Below are positions 19,833 through 28,996 of a stretch of DNA of 64,000 nucleotides, one piece after another. Positions within the stretch are counted from its first letter, which is position 1. Each line of letters begins with the position of its first letter. The notes below the pieces were generated by a model. That model ran no database searches. It saw only the letters and a list, made by a program, of their open reading frames with translations, and was not told the DNA's origin. A program made the position numbers and the translations under genes. The DNA is from Nocardia macrotermitis. Lineage in GTDB: Bacteria > Actinomycetota > Actinomycetes > Mycobacteriales > Mycobacteriaceae. The stretch lies in the NCBI RefSeq assembly GCF_009604405.1, contig NZ_WEGK01000005.1, forward strand, positions 124,001 to 188,000, in the 5' to 3' direction.

Positions 19833-21029
19833 TCAGCGACCGGTGGCCAGCGCGGTGACGGCCTCGGTGAAACGCTCCAGCTCGTCGGGGCTCACGAAGC
19901 AGTGCGGCGAGGCGCGCACCACCGAGTCCAGCCGGCGCGCGGACATGTCCAGCAGCGTCGAGCCGCGATGGCTGACGGTGACCGTGATGTCCTGGGCGAG
20001 TAGGCGATCGCGGATGTCCACCGGAATCCAGCCGTCGATGGTGAACGAGACGATGCCGCTGTGCCGGGAGCCCAGATCGCGGACGGTCACCTCGGGAATT
20101 CCGGCGAGGGTCTTGCGCAGTTGCTGGGCGTTGGCGGCGATCGCGGCGTAGACCTCGTCGGGGCCGTGATCGAGCAGGTAGCGCACGGCCGCGCCCAGAC
20201 CCAGGCGCGCGGCGACGTCGCATTCCCAGAATTCGAAGCGGCTGGCGTCGGCGGCCAGGCGGTATTCGCGCGGGCCGACCCAGGCCGCGCTGTGCAGATC
20301 CAGGCGGGTGGGTTCCATGGTCGCGGCCAATTCCGGTCGCACGTACAGGAATCCGGTGCCGCGCGGGCCGCGCAGCCATTTGCGGCCGGTCGCCGACATC
20401 GCGTCGACGTCCAGTTCGGCCACGTCGAGGGGGAGCTGTCCGGCGGATTGGCAGGCGTCCAGCAGGACCAGCGCGCCCACCCGGTGCGTCAGCCGGGCCG
20501 CCTCGGCGACCGGGTTGACCAGGCCGCCGTTGGTGGGCGCGTGCACCAGCGAGACGAGTTTCACCCGTTCGTCGAGCATCGCGGCCAGGGCGTCGAGATC
20601 GAGCTGACCGGTGTCGTCGCTGGGGATCTGTTCGACCACCGCGCCGCTGGCCTGGGCGCGCTGGAGGGTCGCGATGGCGTTGCTGGCGTAGTCGACCTCG
20701 GAGATCAGGATGCGGTCGCCGGGGGCGAGCGGCACCGCGTAGAAGAAGTCGGACCAGGCCCGGGTCGCGCTGTCGCTCAACGCGATACCGGCCGGGTCGG
20801 CGTTGATCAGCGTGCCGATCGCGGTCTTGACCGATTCCAGGTCGTCCAGGCGTTCGTTGGCGGCGCGGTATCCGCCGATCTCGGTCTCCCGGCGCAGATG
20901 CGCGGTCACCGCGTCCAGCACCGGCCGCGGCGGCAGCGACGATCCGGCACTGTCCAGGAATACCGGTGTCGGCCAGGTGACGTTGTCGTAGGCCGGGATG
21001 TCGGCGCGAAGGCGAGTCAGATCGAGCAC
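19833..21029 (-). CDS. Class V PLP-dependent enzyme, candidate hercynylcysteine sulfoxide lyase (EgtE-like)
   Basis: The 398-aa protein is an aminotransferase class V/cysteine desulfurase-fold enzyme. The PLP lysine is Lys217 in SATGRKWLRGPRGTGFL, and the cofactor-binding Asp is 191 in LLDACQS. The N-terminus LDSAGSSLPP and the ETEIGGYRAANERL region resemble mycobacterial EgtE in layout. EgtE performs the last step of ergothioneine synthesis, C-S cleavage of hercynylcysteine sulfoxide. Position supports that role: it is divergent from egtA and the cluster has no other lyase. Against certainty, such enzymes are common and the identity cannot be measured here. Confidence 0.6.
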   Translation of the reverse strand: MLDLTRLRADIPAYDNVTWPTPVFLDSAGSSLPPRPVLDAVTAHLRRETEIGGYRAANERLDDLESVKTAIGTLINADPAGIALSDSATRAWSDFFYAVPLAPGDRILISEVDYASNAIATLQRAQASGAVVEQIPSDDTGQLDLDALAAMLDERVKLVSLVHAPTNGGLVNPVAEAARLTHRVGALVLLDACQSAGQLPLDVAELDVDAMSATGRKWLRGPRGTGFLYVRPELAATMEPTRLDLHSAAWVGPREYRLAADASRFEFWECDVAARLGLGAAVRYLLDHGPDEVYAAIAANAQQLRKTLAGIPEVTVRDLGSRHSGIVSFTIDGWIPVDIRDRLLAQDITVTVSHRGSTLLDMSARRLDSVVRASPHCFVSPDELERFTEAVTALATGR

Positions 21030-21326
21030 CCGATCGACGATAGAAGATCGGAGGCGTCACGTGTGCGGCGAACTCGCCGAATCCGGCCCGGGACGTCCCG
21101 CGTTCGGGCGCGCCGCGTGAATCCGAGATTGTCCGTGAGGTCGGGTGAATCCGATTTATGCTGGTCGGAAGTGGTGTCCACGCAGCTGTCACCGTTTCGT
21201 CAGATTTCTTGTCGGTGCCCGCCGCTACTCTGGTTCGGGTCGGTCGGACGAGGGTTCCGGGCGGCACAGCTAGGGAGCAGCACGGCTGCCGCGGCCGAGA
21301 CGGTCCGCGGCGGAGCGGAGGTTGAC
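21030..21326. promoter_or_regulatory. Divergent promoter region between the EgtE-like gene and egtA
   Basis: This 297-bp region separates divergent genes and must contain promoters for both. I see no strong inverted repeat or obvious operator. TTTATGCT near 21156 is a possible -10-like element towards egtA. In-frame extension of egtA into this region is possible on paper but lacks family similarity. Confidence 0.45.
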
Positions 21327-22577
21327 ATGGCAGTCACGGCGGTACGGACCGCGGTCGGAGCGGGGGCTGGTTTGACCTCACGCGCCGCGGCCGAGGCGTA
21401 TATCGGTGGTGTCTGTTTCAAGCAGGGCCCACCCTGTCTGATCGGTGCCGAGCTCGAGTGGCTCACCGAATCCGGTGAGTGTTCGGCACCCGCCCCGCGT
21501 CCCGAGCCGACGGCGCTCGCGGAGGCACTGGGGCCCTACGCGCCGTCCACGATTTCCCCCGAATCTCCCGCGCTACCTCTGCCCGGCGGCAGCCGAGTCA
21601 CCGTCGAACCCGGTGGGCAGGTCGAACTCTCCAGTGCCCCGTTCGAATCCGCCGCCGAACTCTGCGCGAATCTGCGGGCCGATGCCCGCCAGCTCGAACG
21701 ATTGCTCGAATCCCGTTCCATCCGAACGTTCTCCGCCGCGGCCGACGGCCTGCGCCCGCCGCAGCGCGTGCTGCAATCCCCGCGCTATCGCGCCATGGAA
21801 CGGTCCTTCGCCGGAATCGGCCCGTTCGGCAAACTCATGATGTGCAATACTGCCGCGACGCAGGTCAGCGTCGACGCGGGTGCGGACAACGCCGAGATCG
21901 CGGCCCGCTGGACCGCCCTGAACACCATCGGCCCGGCCCTGCTGGCGGCCTTCGCCTGTTCCCCGGATCTGCATCAGGCCCCGGCCGGTGCGTGGGCCTC
22001 GCAGCGCATGCGCACCTGGCTGCGGCTGGATCATGCCCGGACCAGGCCGCCGGTGCTGGACTGGTCCGATCCGATCACCGCCTACGCGCGCTGGGTGCTG
22101 GACGTCCCGCTGCTGTGTGTGCGGCAGTCCGATCGCGACGGCGACTGGACCGCCCCGCCCGGCGCGACCTTCGCCGACTGGCTGTGCGGTGCGCTGGACG
22201 ACGAGATCGGCCGTCGCCCCGACGCCGCCGATCTGGACTACCACCTGACCACGATGTTCCCGCCGGTGCGGGCCTCGGGATATCTCGAGGTGCGCTACAT
22301 CGACGCGCAGCCCGGTCAGGACTGGGCGGTGCCGATCCACGTGATCGATGCCCTGATGTCCGCGCCCGAGGTGGTCGCCGCGGCCACCCGCGCGGGCGAA
22401 CCGGTGGCGGACCGCTGGCTCGAGGCTGCCCGCTGTGGTCTCTCCGATCCTGAAATTCGTTCGGCCGCAGTGGATCTGCTGGAGATCGCGGCGTCCGCCG
22501 CGGCCCCGGACGTCGTCGATGTGGTGCACGACGCGGTGCGCCGATGTCGCGCCGGACTCATGCCCACCGCGCGCTGA
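21327..22577 (+). CDS. egtA: Glutamate-cysteine ligase EgtA
   Basis: The 416-aa product ligates glutamate to cysteine to give gamma-glutamylcysteine, the sulfur donor for ergothioneine. It is a plant-type GCS2-like ligase: IGAELEWL near residue 40, LPGGSRVTVEPGGQVELSS as the active-site loop with conserved acidic residues, and MMCNTAATQVSVD in the middle. ATG 21327 begins MAVTAVRT. It is first in egtA-egtB-egtC-egtD, with 56 bp to egtB. The four genes run in the order found in mycobacteria. Confidence 0.93.
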   Translation: MAVTAVRTAVGAGAGLTSRAAAEAYIGGVCFKQGPPCLIGAELEWLTESGECSAPAPRPEPTALAEALGPYAPSTISPESPALPLPGGSRVTVEPGGQVELSSAPFESAAELCANLRADARQLERLLESRSIRTFSAAADGLRPPQRVLQSPRYRAMERSFAGIGPFGKLMMCNTAATQVSVDAGADNAEIAARWTALNTIGPALLAAFACSPDLHQAPAGAWASQRMRTWLRLDHARTRPPVLDWSDPITAYARWVLDVPLLCVRQSDRDGDWTAPPGATFADWLCGALDDEIGRRPDAADLDYHLTTMFPPVRASGYLEVRYIDAQPGQDWAVPIHVIDALMSAPEVVAAATRAGEPVADRWLEAARCGLSDPEIRSAAVDLLEIAASAAAPDVVDVVHDAVRRCRAGLMPTAR

Positions 22578-22633
22578 ACCGACCCCTCGCGCGGTTGTCG
22601 CGTGCTCATCCACCTCACCCACGGAGTGCTGTC

Positions 22634-23974
22634 ATGACCGTCCACCTGCCCGGAACCGACCACAGCGATACCGAACGATTACGCGAGCGGATCGCCCGCG
22701 TGCTGATCAGGGCGCGCGAGCGCACCGCCGGGCTCACCGACTGCCTGGACGAGGGCGAGTTGGTGGCCCAGCATTCGCGGCTGATGAGTCCGCTGGTGTG
22801 GGATCTGGCGCATATCGGCAATCAGGAGGAACTGTGGCTGGTGCGCGATGTCGGCGGGCGGGAGCCGGTGCGCGCCGATATCGATCAGCTCTACGACGCG
22901 TTCCGGCATCCGCGCGCGGACCGGCCCGCGCTGCCGCTGCTGGATCCCGCCGAGGCCCGCGAGTACACCGGCACGGTGCGGGCGAAGGCGCTGGATGTGT
23001 TGGCGGACAGCGATTTACGGAGTGATCGGCTGATCTCCGGCGGTTTCGCCTTCGGCATGATCGCTCAGCACGAACAGCAGCACGACGAGACGATGCTGGC
23101 CACCCATCAGCTGCGGACCGGCGCCCCGGCGCTCGCGGCCTCGCCCGCACCCACCGCGGCGGTGCCGGTGTCGGGCGAGATCGTCATTCCCGCGGGAGAA
23201 TTCACGATGGGCACCGCGACCGATCCGTGGGCGCTGGACAACGAGCGGCCCGCGCATCCGGTGCGGCTGCCCGGCTTCGCGATCGATGCCGCGCCGGTCA
23301 CCAACGCCCAGTATCTGGAATTCATCGCCGACGGTGGTTATCGGCGGCGGGAACTGTGGTCCGAACGCGGGTGGGCGCATCGGGTCGAGGTGGATCTGAA
23401 CGCGCCGCAGTTCTGGGAGAACGACGGCGGAAACAATTGGTGGCGAAGGGTTTTCGGCGCGATGACGCCGTTGCGGCCGCGGCAGCCGGTGGTGCACGTG
23501 TGCTGGTTCGAGGCGGAGGCGTACGCGAACTGGGCCGGTAAGCGGCTGCCCACCGAGGCGGAGTGGGAGAAGGCGGCGCGGTTCGATCCGGCCACCGGGC
23601 GTTCGCGCCGGTTTCCGTGGGGGGATGCCGATCCCGACGAGAGCACCGCGAATCTCGGGCAGCGGCATCTGGAACCGGCCGAGGTGGGTGCGTATCCGGC
23701 GGGCGCGTCACCGGCCGGGGTGCATCAGCTGATCGGGGACGTGTGGGAGTGGACGTCTTCCGGATTCGAGCGGTATCCGGAGTTCGAGTGGTTCCCGTAT
23801 CCGGAGTATTCCGAGGTGTTCTTCGGCGGGGACTACCGGGTGCTGCGGGGCGGGAGTTTCGGCACCGACGAGGTGGCCTGCCGATCGACGTTCCGGAACT
23901 GGGATCATCCGATCCGGCGGCAGATCTTCTCCGGCTTCCGGCTCGCCCGCGATCTGCGATCGGACGAGCGCTGA
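22634..23974 (+). CDS. egtB: Hercynine oxygenase EgtB
   Basis: EgtB is a mononuclear non-haem iron enzyme that joins gamma-glutamylcysteine to hercynine with O2, forming a sulfoxide. The 446-aa protein has an N-terminal DinB-like helical domain with LAHIGNQEE and AQHEQQHDET, which supply the three-His iron site, and a C-terminal formylglycine-generating-enzyme-like domain (GEFTMGT, PVTNAQYLEF, RLPTEAEWEKAAR, VWEWTSS, RGGSF). I choose ATG 22634 after GGAGTG; 30 upstream in-frame codons overlap egtA and look untranslated. Its stop overlaps the egtC ATG by one base. Confidence 0.95.
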   Translation: MTVHLPGTDHSDTERLRERIARVLIRARERTAGLTDCLDEGELVAQHSRLMSPLVWDLAHIGNQEELWLVRDVGGREPVRADIDQLYDAFRHPRADRPALPLLDPAEAREYTGTVRAKALDVLADSDLRSDRLISGGFAFGMIAQHEQQHDETMLATHQLRTGAPALAASPAPTAAVPVSGEIVIPAGEFTMGTATDPWALDNERPAHPVRLPGFAIDAAPVTNAQYLEFIADGGYRRRELWSERGWAHRVEVDLNAPQFWENDGGNNWWRRVFGAMTPLRPRQPVVHVCWFEAEAYANWAGKRLPTEAEWEKAARFDPATGRSRRFPWGDADPDESTANLGQRHLEPAEVGAYPAGASPAGVHQLIGDVWEWTSSGFERYPEFEWFPYPEYSEVFFGGDYRVLRGGSFGTDEVACRSTFRNWDHPIRRQIFSGFRLARDLRSDER

Positions 23975-24768
23975 TGTGTCGTCATCTGGGATATCTGGGT
24001 CCGGTCGCGCCGGTCGGTGAGATCCTCACGCGCGGTGCGCATTCGCTGTACCGGCAGGCGTGGGAGCCGCGCGATATGCGGGGCGGCGGGACCATCAATG
24101 CCGACGGGTTCGGGGTCGCGTGGTGGCGGCCCGGGGGCGAGGTGAGCAGGTATCGGAACTCGTCGGCGATCTGGACCGATCCGGCGGTGGAAGAGGTGCT
24201 GCCGCAACTGCATTCGTCCGCCGTGCTGGGTGCGGTGCGGTCGGCGACCAATTCGCTGTCGGTGGAGCGTAATGCGTGCGCGCCGTTCGCCGGTGGGCGC
24301 TGGGCGTTCAGCCACAACGGCCGGATTCCGGACTGGCAGCCCGTATTGACCAGGCTGGCAACCGAATTCGGGTCACCGTCGCTGATCGAGGCCGAATCGC
24401 GCACGGACGCCGCGACCCTGTGGGTGATCGTGCGTGATCTGCTGGAGAAGTCCGGTGACGCCGACGCCGCGACCGCCGACCCGGCCGAGGTGCTGCCGCG
24501 GGTGATCCGCGCGGTACTGGAACTGTCTCCCGAATCGCGCCTGAACCTGTTGCTGGGTGATGGCGGAACACTGTGGGCCACAACGGTTCACCACGCGTTG
24601 TCGGTGCTGGTCACCGAGGAGATCGCGGTGGTGGCCTCCGAACCGTACGACGACGATCCGCGCTGGCGGGAGATCGCGGACCGGCAGCTGGTGACATTGC
24701 GTCCCGGCCACCTGTCGATCGTCCCGCTCGATACCGAAGATGCCGAAGACGCCGAAGGGGCACTGTGA
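23974..24768 (+). CDS. egtC: Gamma-glutamyl-hercynylcysteine sulfoxide hydrolase EgtC
   Basis: The 264-aa class II glutamine-amidotransferase-like enzyme removes the gamma-glutamyl group from the EgtB product. The N-terminal MCRHLGYLG places the nucleophile Cys at position 2. NADGFGVAWW and the AFSHNGRIPDW segment form the substrate pocket. It uses the ATG in TGATG shared with the egtB stop and ends one base before the egtD ATG, indicating tight translational coupling. The acidic C-terminal tail (DTEDAEDAEGAL) is unremarkable. Confidence 0.94.
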   Translation: MCRHLGYLGPVAPVGEILTRGAHSLYRQAWEPRDMRGGGTINADGFGVAWWRPGGEVSRYRNSSAIWTDPAVEEVLPQLHSSAVLGAVRSATNSLSVERNACAPFAGGRWAFSHNGRIPDWQPVLTRLATEFGSPSLIEAESRTDAATLWVIVRDLLEKSGDADAATADPAEVLPRVIRAVLELSPESRLNLLLGDGGTLWATTVHHALSVLVTEEIAVVASEPYDDDPRWREIADRQLVTLRPGHLSIVPLDTEDAEDAEGAL

Positions 24769-24769
24769 C

Positions 24770-25741
24770 ATGACCGCACCGACGCTGGAAATCCACCTCA
24801 CCGACGCCGATCTCACCGAGGCGCTGCGCGCGGACGCGCGGCGCGGGCTGACCTCGGACCCGAAGACGTTGCCGCCCAAATGGTTCTACGACGCGCGCGG
24901 CAGTGAGCTGTTCGAGGAGATCACCCGGCTGCCGGAGTACTACCCGACCCGGACCGAGCGGGCGTTGCTCGAGCGCGTCGTCGGGGAGATCGCGCGGATC
25001 GCGCGGGCCGAGGTGCTGGTGGAACTCGGTGCCGGGTCGGCGGCCAAGACCCGGCTGTTGCTGTCCGCGCTGAGTTCGGCCGGGCCGTTGAAGACCTATG
25101 TGCCCCAGGATGTTTCGGAGTCCGCGCTGCGCGGTGCGGCCGATCAGGTCAGTGTGGAATTCCCGGGGCTCGCGGTGCACGGCGTGGTCAGCGATTTCAC
25201 CGATACCCTGCACAATCTGCCGCGCGGCGGGCGTCGCATGATCGCCTTTCTCGGCGGCACCATCGGCAATCTGATCCCCGCCGAACGCGCCGAGTTCCTC
25301 GCCGGTGTCGCGGCGGTGCTGGAACCCGGTGAGCAACTGCTGCTCGGTGCGGGGCTGGTCATCGATCCGGCCGTCCTGGTGCCCGCCTACGACGACGCCG
25401 CCGGAATCACCGCGGAGTTCAATCGAAATGTGTTGCACGTCTTGAACTCTCGCCTCCGCGCCGATTTCGATCCGGATGCCTTCCGGCACATCGCGCTGTG
25501 GGATGCCGAGCACGAGTGGATCGAGATGCGGCTCGAAGCCACCCGGGATATGACCGTCGCGGTTCCCGATCTGGATATCACCGTCGAGTTCGCGCGGGGT
25601 GAGCAGATGCGGACCGAGATCTCCGCCAAATTCCGTCCGCAGGGCCTGACCGCCGAACTCGATGCCGCGGGTTTCGACACCGAGCACATCTGGACCGATC
25701 CGGACGATCGCTTCGCCCTGATCCTGGCCGCCCGCCGCTGA
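24770..25741 (+). CDS. egtD: L-histidine N-alpha-methyltransferase EgtD
   Basis: EgtD trimethylates histidine to hercynine with three SAM, the committing step of ergothioneine synthesis. The 323-aa sequence has PPKWFYDARGSELFEEITRL near the N-terminus, ELGAGSAAKTRLLL as the SAM-binding loop, FLGGTIGNL, and EWIEMRLEA, all diagnostic of the EgtD family. ATG 24770 lies one base after the egtC stop. A strong terminator hairpin begins 12 bp after its own stop, so egtA-D form a closed operon. Confidence 0.96.
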   Translation: MTAPTLEIHLTDADLTEALRADARRGLTSDPKTLPPKWFYDARGSELFEEITRLPEYYPTRTERALLERVVGEIARIARAEVLVELGAGSAAKTRLLLSALSSAGPLKTYVPQDVSESALRGAADQVSVEFPGLAVHGVVSDFTDTLHNLPRGGRRMIAFLGGTIGNLIPAERAEFLAGVAAVLEPGEQLLLGAGLVIDPAVLVPAYDDAAGITAEFNRNVLHVLNSRLRADFDPDAFRHIALWDAEHEWIEMRLEATRDMTVAVPDLDITVEFARGEQMRTEISAKFRPQGLTAELDAAGFDTEHIWTDPDDRFALILAARR

Positions 25742-25753
25742 TCGACAGCTCAC

Positions 25754-25792
25754 ACCGGTAGCCCCGACCGTCCCATGGTCGGGGCTACCGGT
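25754..25792 (+). terminator. Terminator of the egtABCD operon
   Basis: ACCGGTAGCCCCGACC (25754-25769) pairs perfectly over 16 bp with GGTCGGGGCTACCGGT (25777-25792) around a 7-base loop. It lies 12 bp downstream of egtD. There is no long T-run, as is usual for actinobacterial terminators. Confidence 0.9.
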
Positions 25793-25952
25793 GCTGCGCC
25801 GACATGCGACACTCCTGATCTCCGATGCGGTCCGCTGATTCACTGATTGTTTGCCAAGACAACAGGATCCGGCCGCCCGTGGCTTGTCGGGGCTTCATCG
25901 GGGCTGGTGACCGTTGTTCGGTTTGCACCACATGTATGAATCGAGGGATCAG

Positions 25953-26999
25953 ATGGTGAAGACCAGTTCGGTACGGGCCCGATGGGTGGCCGCGGTCGCG
26001 GGGCTCATGGTGTCGCTGTCCAGCACCGTGGCACTGACGGCTCCGGCGACGGCCGACACCGACTGCGCCACCACGCAGCGGCACAACCCGGCGGCGAAGT
26101 ACCTGTGCGCCAAGACCAATGATCTGGTCGACGTCCGGATCGGTGACGTGCTGCCGACGCAGCCGTCGCTGGGCTACGACGAGGTGTATTACAAGCTGGG
26201 GCGCTACACCCTCGGCAAGGACACCGTGAACAAGAAGTTCGACGACTGGTGCGAATCCAACGGTCAGGTCAGTGCGGCGACGGTGACCGCCGCCTCGACG
26301 CTGCGGAATTCGGCCTCGTTCACGTGTTCGGTGGCGATCGGCAAGGAGACCACCGAGAGCATCGCCAATATGAAGACCGTGGTCATCGGTCCGGGCGGCA
26401 AGCTGTACCTGACCGACGGCCACCACACCCTCACCTCGTTCTACGAGACTCCGGACGCCGGCGCGGACACCCACATCCGGCTCAAGGTGCTGGGCAACCT
26501 GAGTGCGCAGCCGATGTCGACGTTCTGGGACACCATGCAGAAGAACGGCTGGGCGTGGCTGAAGGATGTGAACGGCAGGACGATCAAGCCGGCGCAGCTG
26601 CCGAAGTCGGTAGGGCTGGCCAACTTCGCGAACGACAAGTACCGGGGCCTGCTCTACTTCGGCCGCGACATCGGCTATTCGCAGAATTCGCTGCCGTTCC
26701 AGGAATTCTATTGGGGCGCTTGGGTTCGCGACGGCAAGGCGGTCCCGGACTGGAACGCCAAGGACCTGACCAGCTACCTGTCCGCGGTCGAGACCATGAC
26801 CCGGGCGCAGGTCGCGCTCGGTGCCAATGGTGTTGTGGCCGAGGGTAAGACGGCCGGCGACCTGGGCGTGCTGTCCGCGTGGAATGCCGGAAGCGCCGCC
26901 ACCGCAGGCGAATTCGCCAAGCTGTCGAAGCCGTACTCGGATGCGAAGCCGGGCAAGCTCGCCTACGCGATCGAATACAAGGCGCGCAACGGTAAGTGA
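25953..26999 (+). CDS. Secreted ParB-like (ParBc_2) protein
   Basis: The product is about 348 aa with a signal peptide (MVKTSSVRARW, hydrophobic core, APATADT cleavage region near residue 36). The mature part contains VRIGDVLPTQPSLGYDEVYY and VVIGPGGKLYLTDGHHTL, the DGHHT motif of the putative ParB-like nuclease family that resembles the catalytic segment of ParB/sulfiredoxin folds. Despite the name it is exported, so chromosome partitioning is implausible; biochemical activity is unknown. A start 13 codons upstream is possible, but the signal peptide favours 25953. It is monocistronic and flanked by hairpins on both sides. Confidence 0.75.
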   Translation: MVKTSSVRARWVAAVAGLMVSLSSTVALTAPATADTDCATTQRHNPAAKYLCAKTNDLVDVRIGDVLPTQPSLGYDEVYYKLGRYTLGKDTVNKKFDDWCESNGQVSAATVTAASTLRNSASFTCSVAIGKETTESIANMKTVVIGPGGKLYLTDGHHTLTSFYETPDAGADTHIRLKVLGNLSAQPMSTFWDTMQKNGWAWLKDVNGRTIKPAQLPKSVGLANFANDKYRGLLYFGRDIGYSQNSLPFQEFYWGAWVRDGKAVPDWNAKDLTSYLSAVETMTRAQVALGANGVVAEGKTAGDLGVLSAWNAGSAATAGEFAKLSKPYSDAKPGKLAYAIEYKARNGK

Positions 27000-27005
27000 T
27001 CGCCG

Positions 27006-27044
27006 CATGTCCGGGCGGCTCGTCGTCGCCCGGGCATGGGTTTT
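27006..27044. terminator. Hairpin between convergent ParB-like and tetR genes
   Basis: CATGTCCGGGCG (27006-27017) pairs with CGCCCGGGCATG (27027-27038), followed by GGTTTT on the + strand. It lies between two convergent stops and can serve both directions. Confidence 0.8.
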
Positions 27045-27052
27045 CGTCGGTG

Positions 27053-27670
27053 CTAGGCGGCCATTGCGGTGAAGACCCGGGTGATCACCAGGGCGATCTG
27101 GGTGGTCGCCTGATCGATGGGGCCGATGGGCTGGAACAGGTGGCTCAGGGTCAGGCGGACGAGGATTTCCACCAGGGTGGACAGGTCGTCGTCGGTGAGG
27201 GTGAGGTGGGGGTAGCGGTCGCGCATGGCGGCGATCAGGGCGGTCAGGGCGCGGCCGAGGACCGGTTCCGGTTCGGTGACCAGGGCGGGGAGCAGGGTGG
27301 TGTCGCCGGTGTGGCGGCCCGACAGGACCGCTTTGAGCAGGGTGTTGTCCGCGCCGGTGCGCAGGGTGTACTCGGCGGCGTGGGTCATGCCGGTGATGGG
27401 GTCGGCGGGGTGTTCGGCGAGGGTGGCGACGATACCGCTGAGGAAGGTGCCGAGTTCGCGTTCGATCAGCGCGTCGGCGAGGGCCTGACGGGTGCCGATC
27501 TCCTTGTAGAGGACCGGGCGGCTGATGCCGACATCCTTGGCGAGCCGGGACATGTTCACCGCGCCCCAGCCTTCGGTGCAGACCACCTCCCGGGCGGCGT
27601 CCAGGGCTCGTTCGCGCAGGAGCAGGCGCATCTCGGACTGGAAATTCGGCGCATCTGCCACGGTCGTCAT
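27053..27670 (-). CDS. TetR-family regulator divergent from alkB
   Basis: The 205-aa protein has an N-terminal TetR helix-turn-helix (ALDAAREVVCTEGWGAVNMS, then VGISRPVLYKEIG) and a variable C-terminal ligand domain. TetR regulators (AlkU/AlkX type) accompany alkB-rubredoxin clusters in Rhodococcus, Gordonia and Dietzia, usually downstream of the operon. Here the gene is divergent and upstream, sharing a 96-bp promoter region with two inverted repeats. It probably represses alkB and itself, released by an alkane-derived ligand such as a fatty acid. That role is inferred from position. Confidence 0.82.
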   Translation of the reverse strand: MTTVADAPNFQSEMRLLLRERALDAAREVVCTEGWGAVNMSRLAKDVGISRPVLYKEIGTRQALADALIERELGTFLSGIVATLAEHPADPITGMTHAAEYTLRTGADNTLLKAVLSGRHTGDTTLLPALVTEPEPVLGRALTALIAAMRDRYPHLTLTDDDLSTLVEILVRLTLSHLFQPIGPIDQATTQIALVITRVFTAMAA

Positions 27671-27702
27671 CGTACATCAGCTCCTCTTGTGACTCCGTCG
27701 TT

Positions 27703-27753
27703 GACAATCAAGCATAAGTTGTCTTCACTGGATACACATGCGGCGAATGTGTA
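27703..27753. promoter_or_regulatory. Operator candidates in the tetR-alkB divergent promoter
   Basis: Two inverted repeats lie in the divergent space. GACAA (27703-27707) faces TTGTC (27719-27723). TACACAT (27733-27739) faces ATGTGTA (27747-27753), separated by 7 bases, a perfect 7-bp dyad 13 bp before the alkB start. The second is the better TetR operator candidate, and binding there would block the alkB start region. Confidence 0.6.
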
Positions 27754-27766
27754 AACGGAGAGCGAT

Positions 27767-28996
27767 ATGACGACATCTCGGATCGGCGAATCGGGGCCCA
27801 CCGCGGCCGAGCCCCGGCAGTGGCGTGACCGCAAGCGGTATCTGTGGCTGCTCGGCCTGGTCGCGCCGACCGCGCTGTTCGTGGCGACGGCGCTGGTCCG
27901 GGCGTTCAACTGGTTCGGCTGGCAGGCGGTGAGCCCGGTCTGGTGGTGGATCGGCCCGATCCTGGTCTACGTGCTGCTGCCGACGCTGGATCTGTTCTTC
28001 GGTCCGGACGGCCAGAATCCGCCCGACGAGGTGATGGAGCAGCTCGAGAACGACCCGTACTACCGCTACTGCACCTACGCGTACATCCCGTTCCAGCTGA
28101 TCAGCCTGGTTTTCGCGTGTTATCTGTGGACGGCGCCGGACCTGTCCTGGCTGGGCATCGACGGTGGGCTCGGCGTGATCTCCAAGATCGGCCTGGCGCT
28201 GAGCATCGGCGCGGTGGGCGGCGTGGGCATCAACACCGCGCACGAACTCGGGCACAAGAAGGATCAGCTCGAGCGCTGGCTCTCGAAGATCACGCTGGCG
28301 CAGACCGGCTACGGCCACTTCTACATCGAGCACAATCGCGGACATCACGTGCGGGTGGCCACGCCGGAGGATCCCGCCAGCGCCCGCTTCGGCGAGAATT
28401 TCTGGATGTTCCTGCCGCGCAGTGTGTGGGGGAGCCTGCGGTCGTCGTGGGAGCTGGAGAAGACCCGCCTCGGGCGAATGGGTAAGAGCCCGTGGACGAT
28501 TCACAACGACATCCTCAACGCCTGGCTGATGACGCTGGTGCTGTGGGGCGTGCTGACCGCGATCTTCGGACCGGCGATCCTGCCCTATCTGCTGGTGCAG
28601 GCGGTCTACGGCTTCTCGCTGCTGGAGACGGTGAACTACCTCGAGCACTACGGCCTGCTGCGGCAGCGCACCGCGAGTGGGCGGTACGAGCGGTGCACCC
28701 CGGAACACAGCTGGAATTCCGACCACATCGTGACCAATATCTTCCTGTACCACCTGCAGCGGCACAGTGATCATCACGCGAATCCCACTCGGCGCTACCA
28801 GATTCTGCGCAGTATGGACGGCGCGCCGAACCTGCCCAGCGGTTATGCCAGCATGATCGGTCTGGCCTATTTCCCGCCGCTGTGGCGCAGGGTGATGGAT
28901 CGCCGGGTGCTCGAGCATTACGACGGCGATATCACTCGCGTGAATATTCAACCCGCACAACGCGAACGGGTGCTGGCGAAGTACGGAGCACGGTGA
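27767..28996 (+). CDS. alkB: Alkane 1-monooxygenase AlkB
   Basis: The 409-aa integral-membrane diiron enzyme hydroxylates medium-chain n-alkanes at the terminal carbon using O2 and rubredoxin electrons. The histidine boxes are complete: HELGH (159-163), EHNRGHH (188-194), NYLEHYG, and LQRHSDHH near 330. About six hydrophobic membrane segments precede and separate the boxes, and WWWIG near 59-63 lies in the region lining the alkane tunnel. ATG 27767 follows GGAGAG. Its stop overlaps the first rubredoxin ATG (TGATG), starting a four-gene operon. Confidence 0.96.
   Translation: MTTSRIGESGPTAAEPRQWRDRKRYLWLLGLVAPTALFVATALVRAFNWFGWQAVSPVWWWIGPILVYVLLPTLDLFFGPDGQNPPDEVMEQLENDPYYRYCTYAYIPFQLISLVFACYLWTAPDLSWLGIDGGLGVISKIGLALSIGAVGGVGINTAHELGHKKDQLERWLSKITLAQTGYGHFYIEHNRGHHVRVATPEDPASARFGENFWMFLPRSVWGSLRSSWELEKTRLGRMGKSPWTIHNDILNAWLMTLVLWGVLTAIFGPAILPYLLVQAVYGFSLLETVNYLEHYGLLRQRTASGRYERCTPEHSWNSDHIVTNIFLYHLQRHSDHHANPTRRYQILRSMDGAPNLPSGYASMIGLAYFPPLWRRVMDRRVLEHYDGDITRVNIQPAQRERVLAKYGAR

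Noticed and set aside
20061..22577. Long N-terminal extension of egtA reaching back through the PLP-enzyme gene
   Set aside because: Only the part from 21327 has ligase similarity; the extension is antisense to the EgtE-like gene.
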